Below, piece by piece: positions 33,316-40,341 of a DNA stretch of 45,570 nucleotides. Location: contig JAFAMW010000024.1 in assembly GCA_019232985.1 (NCBI GenBank), positions 1 through 45,570 on the forward strand, read 5' to 3'. Position 1 is the first letter of the stretch, and every line of letters starts with the position of its first letter. The stretch comes from Roseateles sp. Lineage in GTDB: Bacteria > Pseudomonadota > Gammaproteobacteria > Burkholderiales > Burkholderiaceae. Both the position numbers and the translations under genes were made by a program. The notes under the pieces were generated by a model. The model made no database searches, was not told the DNA's origin, and saw nothing but the letters and a program-made list of their open reading frames with translations.

Positions 33316-33626
33316 GCTACGCCGTCGAATTCACGCAAGGCGCTGAAGACGACCTGGTACGGCTCTACGACTTCCTGCTCAATCGCGCCGAAACGCTCGA
33401 AGAACTTGAGGTGGCCGACGAAGCCATCAACGTCATCCGACAAGCGGCATTGAGCCACCTGTCGACGACGCCGTACAGCTACCGCAAGGTCGGTGCCCGG
33501 TCGACGCTGCGCGAACTCATCATCCCGTTCGGCAAAACCGGCTACGTGCTGCGCTTCGACATCCGCTCGCCCGAATTGGTGCTCGTGATCGGCGCACGCC
33601 ACCAGCGCGAGGAAGACTTCCATTGA
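33312..33626 (+). CDS. RelE/ParE-family toxin
   Basis: A 104-residue ParE/RelE-fold toxin. The family pattern is visible in YAVEFTQGAEDDLVRLYDFL, the basic/hydrophobic core LSTTPYSYRKVGARSTLREL, and the C-terminal strand YVLRFDIRSPELVLVIGARH ending in QREEDFH. ParE-type toxins usually poison DNA gyrase and RelE-type ones cleave mRNA at the ribosome; the sequence alone does not decide, but the fold reads more like ParE. Its start overlaps the antitoxin stop. The 39 bp after the gene hold no terminator that I can see before the convergent PIN gene. Confidence 0.88.
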   Translation: MSYAVEFTQGAEDDLVRLYDFLLNRAETLEELEVADEAINVIRQAALSHLSTTPYSYRKVGARSTLRELIIPFGKTGYVLRFDIRSPELVLVIGARHQREEDFH

Positions 33627-33665
33627 ATCCCTCCAGGCCGCCCTCACGCAGCGCGGTGCGCGGAT

Positions 33666-34037
33666 CTATGTATACGGGCTCTCGGCCATAACCAGTCGGT
33701 CGCGAAAGACTGTTCTCCAGCCACTCTCCGCGGTGGTCACCCGCGTGTGGCTGGACAGCAGTTCAGGCGCGAAAAACCCTGCATCGGCGATGCTCAAGCG
33801 ATCCGGCCAGAACACATGACCAGGCAACGCGCGAATGCCGATCAGCGCTTGCAACACGATGCCGGGCGGCCCCGGTGAGTTCGGATACTTGGGATGGCCG
33901 ACGATACGGACCAGGCCGTTCTCCGTCAGCGGACAGGTCGCGAAGCTCTTGGCGCCAACGCGGCCAGACCAGCGGTGCGCGAGGTCATGGTCGACATGCT
34001 CCGGGTCGATCAGCGCGATCAGGACATTGACGTCCAA
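33666..34037 (-). CDS. PIN-domain toxin with an atypical C-terminus (VapC-like, possibly degenerate)
   Basis: A 123-residue protein whose first 100 residues match a known VapC group: DVNVLIALIDPEHVDHDLAH with D2, CPLTENGLVRIVGHPKYPNS with E39, and GHVFWPDRLSIADAGFF. After HTRVTT (about residue 102) the sequence departs from the family. The expected ending, with an Asp-x-Tyr-Leu-Leu helix and a final Ala-Thr-Phe-Asp strand, is missing, so catalytic acids are lost. The start is also odd: a TTG immediately after an in-frame TGA, with no ribosome binding site. It could be translated by coupling to the antitoxin gene 11 bp upstream, or be decaying. Confidence 0.65.
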   Translation of the reverse strand: MDVNVLIALIDPEHVDHDLAHRWSGRVGAKSFATCPLTENGLVRIVGHPKYPNSPGPPGIVLQALIGIRALPGHVFWPDRLSIADAGFFAPELLSSHTRVTTAESGWRTVFRDRLVMAESPYT

Positions 34038-34048
34038 TCAGTGAGTCG

Positions 34049-34276
34049 TCACGGAGACTCGTCGCGCAGCTGATTGACCAGCTCCAGCGTGACCGGCTGC
34101 TGCCCCCCGTGCAGCAAGGGGATGCCATTGCGCTCTGACGCCTTCTTGCGCGCCGCTCGTGCCAGACCCTGTCGCGCCAATGCCGAGATCACTTCGCCCG
34201 ATGACTTGTCCTCGCGCTCTGCCAAGTGCTTCGCAGCCGCGAGAACATCGTCGTCGACGGCGAGGGTCGTGCGCAT
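34049..34276 (-). CDS. Ribbon-helix-helix VapB-like antitoxin
   Basis: A 75-residue antitoxin of the CopG/VapB group: MRTTLAVDDDVLAAAKHLAE forms the beta-strand and first helix, KSSGEVISALARQGLARAAR the second helix, and a toxin-binding tail ends VTLELVNQLRDESP, which is typical of this family. I chose the ATG at 34276; five further codons upstream (from 34291) are possible. It sits 11 bp before the atypical PIN toxin and is transcribed opposite to the other two modules. Even if the toxin is dead, this antitoxin looks intact and could still bind DNA. Confidence 0.82.
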   Translation of the reverse strand: MRTTLAVDDDVLAAAKHLAEREDKSSGEVISALARQGLARAARKKASERNGIPLLHGGQQPVTLELVNQLRDESP

Positions 34277-34388
34277 GATGCAAATTGTCATACATCGCGC
34301 ATCAAATCACTCCGACGCCCGATTCGGCGGGCTGGGTTGCCCCCGTTTCGGGGCGCCGCCTTTGGATGAAGCGCAGCGATGGGCCGCC

Positions 34389-34826
34389 CTAGCCGGCGAC
34401 CACCGCCGCCTGATACGCGCTCACGAACTCCGCAGGCATGCGCCGCGGCCTGCCGCTCGCGATGGCGATGCACACGAGCTGCCAGCGCGCGCGCAGCAGC
34501 GTTGCGCCGTCGGCCGCACGGCGCAGCTGGAAGCGCCGTTCCATGCTCAGGCGGCCGTCGCCGGCCGCGAGCCAGGTGCCGAGCACGAGCGGCTCGCCGC
34601 GCAGCGCGGGCCGCAGGTAGTCGTACGCAGCGGCGCGGATCGCCATTGCCGCGTCGAGGCGCTGGTAGTCGGCCAGGCTGAGGCCCAGCGCCTCGGAATG
34701 GGCCCAGGCAACGTCCTGGCACCAGCCGACGTAGACCGCATTGTTGACGTGGTTCAGGCCGTCGATGTCGGCGGCCTGCGGCGTCAGCCGCAGCTCGAAC
34801 CGGCCCGGGTGGTCCCAGTCAGCCAT
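34389..34826 (-). CDS. Acyl-CoA thioesterase (hotdog fold, 4-hydroxybenzoyl-CoA thioesterase-like)
   Basis: A 145-residue hotdog thioesterase. The catalytic and substrate-binding segment is clear: ADIDGLNHVNNAVYVGWCQD at about residues 19-38, with the DxDxxNHVNN pattern of YbgC/FadM-type enzymes. The beta-strands LVLGTWLAAGDGRLSMERRF and LLRARWQLVCIAIASGRPRR follow. It hydrolyses acyl-CoA thioesters; the chain type is unknown. Its ATG lies 8 bp inside the end of the SMC gene, so it is the fourth, translationally coupled gene of the condensin operon. A functional link with condensin is not known; it may simply be carried along. Confidence 0.85.
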   Translation of the reverse strand: MADWDHPGRFELRLTPQAADIDGLNHVNNAVYVGWCQDVAWAHSEALGLSLADYQRLDAAMAIRAAAYDYLRPALRGEPLVLGTWLAAGDGRLSMERRFQLRRAADGATLLRARWQLVCIAIASGRPRRMPAEFVSAYQAAVVAG

Positions 34827-37638
34827 AGACCGAGACCTCGGGGCGGCGCTGCAGCACCGCGATCGGCGGCGCCCAGCGCTCGCCGCGCGGCTTCTTGCCG
34901 GTCACGAGCGTGATGTCCGACGGCTCGAAGACCTCGACGTTGTGCGTGATCGGCGTCGTCAGCAGGTACTGCGCGCGCGTCGAGCGCAGGAAATGGCCGA
35001 CGAGCTGGATGTTGCGCACGTCGAGGTGGGCGAAGGGCTCGTCGATGAACACGAAGCCGCCCGGCGCGTCGTCGTCCTTCATCAGGCCGACGAGCAGGAT
35101 CAGGCTCTTGAGCACCTGCTGGCCGCCCGAGGCCTCGCCGTCGTTGAGGCCGACCTCGCCCTTGCCGTCGAAGTTGAAGCGCACCTGCAGGCCGGCCTGG
35201 GCGAGCACCGTGTCGTCGTTGTCGAGGTGCGGCAGCTGCGCCTCGGCGACGACGCCGGCGAGCTCGCCGAGCTCCTGGACGTTCTTCTTGTAGCGCCGCA
35301 GCGTCGCGCGCAGCACGTCGATATAGCGCTCGCGCGCGTTGCTCGACGCGATCCGCGCCATCTCGTTGCTCGCGCGCCGGTCGCTCAGCGCAAGATCCTG
35401 CTCGCGCACCTGGACCTCCATGCGCGCGTGGCGCTCGAGCACCTGCGCGTCGGTCTCCCAGCTGCCGGTCTCGAGCTCGCGCTCGAGGTGGGCCAAGGCG
35501 ATCTTGGCCTGCTGCGCGGTCGCGAACTCGTCGACGAGCGCGGCGAGGCGCTCGCGTCGCGACCAGCCCGCCGGGAAGCACGCGCGCACGGTGCGCGAGG
35601 CCTGCGCGGCGCCGCGCAGCTCGTCGCGCCGCGCGCCCTGCTCGCGCTGGCGCGCGGCGAGCTGGTCCTCGGCATGCTTGAGCCCGCCGATCGCGGCCTC
35701 GTAGGCGGCCTCGCTGCGGTTCGCCTCGGTCAGCGCGCGGTCGTGCTCGGCGTCGAGCTGGCTCATGCGCGCGGCGGCCTCGCGGCGCGCCTGCTGCAGA
35801 TGGGGCAGGCGCTCGCGCGCCTCGGCGAAGGCCTCGGCCTTGTCGAGCAGCTCCTGCGCGGCCTTGTGGCCCTGGGCGGCGCGCTGCGCGTCGCCGAGCT
35901 GGCGCGTGACCTCGGCCTGCTCCTTGACGATGCGGCCGAGCTCGGCGTCGAGGCGCGCGAGCTCCTTCTCGATCGACGCGCGCCGGGTCGCGAGCGCCGA
36001 CGCGCCGAACTGGTACTCGTGCGGCTCGACCCACAGGCTGCGGCCGCCACGGCCGTCGCGGTAGTAGGCATCGGCCGTGATCCACTCGCCGCCGCGCTGC
36101 GTGCCGGCCTCGGTGTCGGCCACGCACTGGATCTGGGCGAGCTGGCGCGCGAGCCAGCTCGGCAGCTTGGCCGTGCACTTGAGCGCCGCGAGCAGCGAGC
36201 CCTTGGGCGCGTCGCCCACGGCCGCGCCGTCGGCGACGAGGTAATGGCGGTAGCGCTCCTTGGCCGCGAGCGCGTAGGCGCGCGACTCGTCCTGCGGACG
36301 CGCGAGCACGAGCACCCAGCGTGACGGCCGCAGCAGGCCCTCGGCCGCGGCGCGCCAGGTCTCGTCGGCGATGTCGATGCAGTCGGCGAGCGCGTGGTGC
36401 GCGATGCCGGCCTCGTCGAGCAGGCGCCGAAAGCGCGTGACATCCGATGGCGGCGGCGGCAGCTTCTGGCCCGCGAGCGCGTCGAGCGCGCCCTGCGCCT
36501 TGCGCTGGTTGTCGCTCACGCGCGTGTAGTCCTGCGACAGCGCGTGGCGGCGGCCGGCGAGCTGCTCGGTCAGCGCGGCGAGCTGCTGCGCGTCGGACTC
36601 GACGGCTGCGAGCGCCGTGAGCTGCGCCTCGCGCTTCGCGAGCTCCTCGACCGGCTTCTCGGCGTCGCGCGCGTCGTGGAAGGCCTGGCGCGCCTCGGGG
36701 CGCTGCGCGTCGAGCTCCTTGAGCCGCGCACGCGCACCCTCGGCGGCCTCGAACAGGCCGTGCAGCGCCGCGCGCTTCGCGCCGAGCGTGCGCGCGTCGG
36801 CGGCCGCGAACAGGCGCTGGCGGTGCAGCTCGCGCAGGTCCTGGACGGTGCGCGTGCGCGCCTCGGCCCATTGCATGACGGGCAGCACCTCGGTGCCGAG
36901 GCGCTCGCGCTCGCGCAGGCGCAGCTGGTGCTGCTGGTAGCTGTTCACGCGCAGGCCGAGCTCGGCGAGCTGGGTGCGCGAATGCGCGAGCTCGTGCTCG
37001 GACTGCGCGACTTCCTTCTCGAGCTGCTGCTGGTGGCTGCGCGCCTGCTCGTAGCGGTCGAGCACCTCCTGGTCGCCGAAGACCTCGAACACGAGGCGCA
37101 GCAGCTCGCGCGCGCTGAGCTCGCACAGGCGGTCGGTCTGGCCCTGCTCGAGCGCGAGCACGCGGCCGATCGCACGCGTGAGGCCGGCGGCCTCGAGGCG
37201 CTTCTTCCAGGCCTCGATGCCGAGCCAGTCGCGCTCGCCGCACTCGGCGAGCTGCTCGATCTCGACGACGCCGTCGCACATCAGGTAGCGGCGCTGCCAG
37301 TCGCCGCCGTGGCGCTCGATGCGGCACGCGAGCGTGACCTGGTCGGCGTAGAGCAGCGAGGCCTTGGCGAAGGGCCGGTCGGAGTTCTGGCGGCTGCGCG
37401 GCCGGTTGTCGACGGTCGCGCGCAGCCAGGCCGTGTCGGCGTTGGCGTGGCGCGCGTAGGTCTTGTAGGTGCGGCCGCCCGAGCATTCGAGGCCCAGGAG
37501 CGTGCGCAGCGCGTCGAGCAGCGTCGTCTTGCCCGAGCCGTTCGGCCCGGCGATCGTGATGATCGAGCCGTCGAGCGGCATGCTCACGCGGCGGCAGTAG
37601 TCCCAGTGCAGGAGTTCGAGGGTTTGCAGGTGGAACAT
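34819..37638 (-). CDS. SMC-like condensin ATPase (MukB/MksB type)
   Basis: A 939-residue SMC-type ATPase. Walker A is GPNGSGKTT at residues 31-39, followed by the Q-loop region. A coiled coil spans about 190-390. A globular hinge-like domain is at about 395-545 (DCIDIADETWRAAAEGLLRP; SRWVLVLARPQDESRAYALA). A returning coil spans about 550-790. The signature is SGGQQ at 837 and Walker B ends at D866-E867 (FVFIDEPFAHLD). Short arms and gene order (kleisin, E subunit, ATPase) fit MksBEF rather than classical Smc. The ATG at 37638 overlaps the previous stop (TGATG). RecN/SbcC are excluded by layout. Confidence 0.82.
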   Translation of the reverse strand: MFHLQTLELLHWDYCRRVSMPLDGSIITIAGPNGSGKTTLLDALRTLLGLECSGGRTYKTYARHANADTAWLRATVDNRPRSRQNSDRPFAKASLLYADQVTLACRIERHGGDWQRRYLMCDGVVEIEQLAECGERDWLGIEAWKKRLEAAGLTRAIGRVLALEQGQTDRLCELSARELLRLVFEVFGDQEVLDRYEQARSHQQQLEKEVAQSEHELAHSRTQLAELGLRVNSYQQHQLRLRERERLGTEVLPVMQWAEARTRTVQDLRELHRQRLFAAADARTLGAKRAALHGLFEAAEGARARLKELDAQRPEARQAFHDARDAEKPVEELAKREAQLTALAAVESDAQQLAALTEQLAGRRHALSQDYTRVSDNQRKAQGALDALAGQKLPPPPSDVTRFRRLLDEAGIAHHALADCIDIADETWRAAAEGLLRPSRWVLVLARPQDESRAYALAAKERYRHYLVADGAAVGDAPKGSLLAALKCTAKLPSWLARQLAQIQCVADTEAGTQRGGEWITADAYYRDGRGGRSLWVEPHEYQFGASALATRRASIEKELARLDAELGRIVKEQAEVTRQLGDAQRAAQGHKAAQELLDKAEAFAEARERLPHLQQARREAAARMSQLDAEHDRALTEANRSEAAYEAAIGGLKHAEDQLAARQREQGARRDELRGAAQASRTVRACFPAGWSRRERLAALVDEFATAQQAKIALAHLERELETGSWETDAQVLERHARMEVQVREQDLALSDRRASNEMARIASSNARERYIDVLRATLRRYKKNVQELGELAGVVAEAQLPHLDNDDTVLAQAGLQVRFNFDGKGEVGLNDGEASGGQQVLKSLILLVGLMKDDDAPGGFVFIDEPFAHLDVRNIQLVGHFLRSTRAQYLLTTPITHNVEVFEPSDITLVTGKKPRGERWAPPIAVLQRRPEVSVYG

Positions 37639-38345
37639 CAGTTCGCTTCTTGTTGTTCTGGGTCTTCTTGCCCGCGCAGACGCGCGAGCTCGGGCGCGAC
37701 GAGCGGGTCGGTCGAGCGCGCGAGCACGTCGGCGAGCGCGCCGTCGAGGATGCGCGGCGCGAGCAGGTCGTAGTCGAGCAGCAGGTCGAGCAGCGGGCCT
37801 TCGGCGATGTCCTCGCCGCGGCGCGTGATGAAGCCCTGGTCCTTGAGCTGCTTGAGGTGGGTGTTCACGCGCAGCTGGCCGCCGAGCTGCTTGCCGAAGT
37901 CGGCGAGCAGGCTGCGGTAGGACACGAGCGGCGCGACGCTCTCGGGCTTGGGCAGCGGCTTGTCGCCAGCGAACATCTCGCTCTGGCCCGCGTCGGCCGC
38001 GTCGGCGCGCGCGACCTGGCGCTGGCGCTTGGGCAGGATGATCAGCGACCACAGCACGACGAGCAGCGCGACGCCGTCGCGCGGCAGCTCGAGGTTGTTG
38101 TTCGCGGCCAGGCCGGTCTCGCCGAACACGACGGTCTCGGCCTGGCGCAGCATGGCCACCGTGATGTGCTCGGCATAGACGTTGTCGACGACGCGCAGGC
38201 CGACGGCCGCGAGGCGCGCGCCGAGCGCATCCCAGAGCTCGCGGTCGATCAGCGCGCGGCGCACGAGCGGGTGGCTGCGCGGCAGCCAGCGCCGCGCGAT
38301 CAGTTGGGCCGCGAGTTGCGCGGCATCGTCGAAGTTCGGGTTCAT
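37638..38345 (-). CDS. Condensin E-type subunit (MukE/MksE-like)
   Basis: A 235-residue winged-helix protein in the position of MksE/MukE. Sequence similarity alone is faint; I infer the role from length, operon order and fold. LVSYRSLLADFGKQLGGQLR then VNTHLKQLKDQGFITRR reads as a winged helix-turn-helix, followed by an acidic loop and DLLLDYDLLAPRILDGALAD. In related complexes the E subunit binds the kleisin and regulates DNA capture. Its ATG overlaps the kleisin stop (ATGA) and its stop overlaps the SMC ATG (TGATG), so the three are made in fixed ratio. Confidence 0.7.
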   Translation of the reverse strand: MNPNFDDAAQLAAQLIARRWLPRSHPLVRRALIDRELWDALGARLAAVGLRVVDNVYAEHITVAMLRQAETVVFGETGLAANNNLELPRDGVALLVVLWSLIILPKRQRQVARADAADAGQSEMFAGDKPLPKPESVAPLVSYRSLLADFGKQLGGQLRVNTHLKQLKDQGFITRRGEDIAEGPLLDLLLDYDLLAPRILDGALADVLARSTDPLVAPELARLRGQEDPEQQEAN

Positions 38346-39670
38346 GGCGGGGATTCGGAGGATTCTTTTTCTTCGTGGATCAGCGCGCCGCGGCTCATCC
38401 AGCGCACATGCGCGTCGGCGACCTCGCCCTGCTCGGCCGACCACTGCACGCGCCAGGGCTGGCGCGCGAGGTCGCCGGTCGCGCCGCTCAGGTGGCGCGC
38501 CTGGGCGTCGCCGAGCAGCGGCAGCAGCTGGGCGCGGTAGGACGCCTGGGCGTAGCTGTCGCCGAGCACGGCCGGCGCGACGTCGGCGTCGCGGCGAGCC
38601 TCAGCGGTCCAGCCCTCGAGCAGCTGCTGCAGCGCGCCGAGCTCGGCCGGCAGGCTCATCACGGCGAGCTCGCCGGCCGGCGCCTGCAGGCCGTCGGGCA
38701 GCGGTTCGGCGACGCGCGCGGTCGGGCGGTCGCGCTCGAACTCGGCCTCGGTCGTGTCGAGCAGCTCGTGCTGGCTGACCATCACCGGGTGGACCGGCCG
38801 CAGCAGCGTGCCGGGCACCGTCGCGACGAGGTTCTCGAGGAAGTCCTGGGCCTGCAGCCAGCGCCGCACGTCGGTCGTCGTCACGCCGGTCGAGCCCAGC
38901 GTCACGCGCTGGCGGTCGGCCTGCTGGAGCGCACGGTTGAACTGGCTCGCCATCGCGAGCAGGCGCGCCTGGGCGAGGCCGAGCTCGCGCGCGAGGCGCT
39001 CGAGCCGCGCGTCGCCCTGGGCCTCGCGGATGATCGCGGTGAGCGCCTCGCTCGCCTTGTCGACGAGCGCGAGCGCGCGCTCGAAACGCTGGCGCGCGCG
39101 GCGCAGGCGGAACTCGGAGCCGCTCGCGATCGCGTCGGCGAACTCCTCGTGCAGGCGCCACAACTGCGCCTTCAGGTGGTTGAGCTGGGCCGGGTCGAGC
39201 GTGCCGAGCTGATGGGCGCCCGCGACCTGGGCGAGCAGGCCCGCGAGGTCGGCGTCCTCCTCGCCCTGCTGGTGCTGCACGAGCGGCGCGAGCAGGCCGA
39301 CGAGCTGCTGCGCGAGCGCCGTGACCGCGTACTGCTGGGCGGACGCGTCCCAGGCGAGCAGCCCGGCGTCGCGCAGGCGCTTGAGCACGAGCTCGAGCGC
39401 ATCGTCGCGCAGCACGTGGAACTGGCGGTTCAGCGCGTCCCGCGTGAAATGGGACTCGGGCAGGCCCATCAGCTCCATGAACACCCACAGGCGCAGGCGC
39501 ACGAGCGCGGCCGGGCCGTGGCACAGCGCGCGCAGCGCGGCGAGCAGCGCGTCGTTGCGCTCGAGCTGCCACCACATCAGCGCCTCGAGCGGCGCCGCGC
39601 CCTCCTTGAAATACTCTTCGAAGCGCGGCTCCTGATCCTCAGGGGCCGCGTTCGCGATCGGTTCTGTCAT
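38342..39670 (-). CDS. Condensin kleisin-like subunit (MukF/MksF type)
   Basis: A 442-residue, mainly helical protein at the head of the condensin operon. The N-terminal 120 residues look like a winged-helix dimerisation domain (LRLWVFMELMGLPESHFTRD; RLRDAGLLAWDASAQQYAVT). A long helical middle follows (LRRARQRFERALALVDKASE), then a C-terminal small domain (about 350-442) with DSYAQASYRAQLLPLLGDAQ that would bind the SMC head. Direct similarity to MukF is weak, so the name rests on layout and neighbours. GATAAT ends 8 nt before the ATG at 39670, so the operon mRNA may be leaderless. Confidence 0.7.
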   Translation of the reverse strand: MTEPIANAAPEDQEPRFEEYFKEGAAPLEALMWWQLERNDALLAALRALCHGPAALVRLRLWVFMELMGLPESHFTRDALNRQFHVLRDDALELVLKRLRDAGLLAWDASAQQYAVTALAQQLVGLLAPLVQHQQGEEDADLAGLLAQVAGAHQLGTLDPAQLNHLKAQLWRLHEEFADAIASGSEFRLRRARQRFERALALVDKASEALTAIIREAQGDARLERLARELGLAQARLLAMASQFNRALQQADRQRVTLGSTGVTTTDVRRWLQAQDFLENLVATVPGTLLRPVHPVMVSQHELLDTTEAEFERDRPTARVAEPLPDGLQAPAGELAVMSLPAELGALQQLLEGWTAEARRDADVAPAVLGDSYAQASYRAQLLPLLGDAQARHLSGATGDLARQPWRVQWSAEQGEVADAHVRWMSRGALIHEEKESSESPP

Positions 39671-39678
39671 GGGGCGCG

Positions 39679-39684
39679 ATTATC
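39679..39684 (-). promoter_or_regulatory. Candidate -10 element of the condensin operon
   Basis: Minus strand GATAAT, ending 8 nt before the ATG at 39670, with no Shine-Dalgarno sequence. A terminator for the upstream gene lies 46 bp further up, so the operon needs its own promoter here. Confidence 0.45.
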
Positions 39685-39718
39685 CCAAGACTCGCGGGGC
39701 CGCCCGGCCGCGCTGCTT

Positions 39719-39761
39719 GGGGGAAAGCAAACGCCCGCGCGGCGGGGCCGAAGCGGGCGTT
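39719..39761 (-). terminator. Probable terminator of the small secreted protein gene
   Basis: On the minus strand AACGCCCGC / GCGGGCGTT (plus 39730-39738 and 39753-39761, a 9-bp perfect stem with a 14-nt loop) is followed by TTGCTTTCCC. The base of the stem runs into the T-rich stretch. Confidence 0.65.
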
Positions 39762-39787
39762 GGCGGAGCGAAAGACTCGGCGGCGTT

Positions 39788-39864
39788 TTACTTGCCGATT
39801 TGTCGGCCTTACTTGCCGATTTGTCGGCCCTGCTTGCCGATTTGTCGGCCTTACTTGCCGATTT
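39788..39864 (-). repeat. 21-bp tandem repeat at the 3' end of the small secreted protein gene
   Basis: Three full 21-bp units (39788-39808, 39809-39829, 39830-39850) and a 14-bp partial unit that is the end of the coding sequence. On the minus strand each unit carries AAATCGGCAAG, then TAA (CAG in one unit), then GGCCGAC. Each also holds a small hairpin, GCCGA-CAAA-TCGGC. Because 21 is a multiple of 3, all copies stay in the gene's reading frame. Confidence 0.9.
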
Positions 39865-40207
39865 CCTTGCTCGTCTTGTTTTCCTGCTGGTTCAGGACCT
39901 TCTGCTCGCCCTTGGTGATGTGGCCGTTGTTCTGGGCAGCCATGTCGCGCTCTTCCTGGCGGATGTTCTTGTCCTGCTGGTGCAGGTTTGCAGCCTGGCC
40001 CTTGGTCATCTCGCCTTCCTTGACTTCCTGGTGGATGCGCTTGTCCTGGTTGGCCAAGCGGGCGTTGACCTCGGCGCGGCGCGGGTGGTTCGCGCGCCAC
40101 TTCGCGGCGCTCGCGCCTGCCGCCGGGGCGGCGGCGCCCTGGCCTTGGGCGAAGGCCGCAACACCCAGAGTGGCGAGGATGGCGGCAGCGATGAGCTTCT
40201 TGGACAT
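39851..40207 (-). CDS. Small secreted Lys/Gln/Glu-rich protein
   Basis: A 118-residue protein with a clear signal peptide (MSKKLIAAAILATLGVAAFA, cleavage after about residue 20). The mature part is very hydrophilic and helical, rich in Gln, Lys, Glu and Asn (NARLANQDKRIHQEVKEGEM; TKGQAANLHQQDKNIRQEER). The pattern MTKGQA...HITKGEQ suggests two related helical hairpins. I know similar uncharacterised periplasmic proteins from Burkholderiales; the function is unknown. GGAGAA lies just before the ATG at 40207. The last codons belong to a 21-bp tandem repeat that continues past the stop. Confidence 0.8.
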   Translation of the reverse strand: MSKKLIAAAILATLGVAAFAQGQGAAAPAAGASAAKWRANHPRRAEVNARLANQDKRIHQEVKEGEMTKGQAANLHQQDKNIRQEERDMAAQNNGHITKGEQKVLNQQENKTSKEIGK

Positions 40208-40341
40208 GAGGGTTCTCCGTTCGTTGCGGCCGGTGCGGATTGCTTGGCCTGTGTCTTCAACGACGCCGCCGGCCCGGCGTTGACGGCACGATGTATCGCT
40301 TCGTAATCGCTTGCCGTCGACAAGCTTGCGGGCGTCGGCGC

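Noticed and set aside
34389..39670. Wadjet anti-plasmid defence system
   Set aside because: The three condensin-like subunits are present, but no JetD/topoisomerase-VI-like nuclease gene is in or near the operon. I therefore do not call it a defence system.
39788..39864. CRISPR array
   Set aside because: The 21-bp units abut one another with no spacers. This is a plain tandem repeat.
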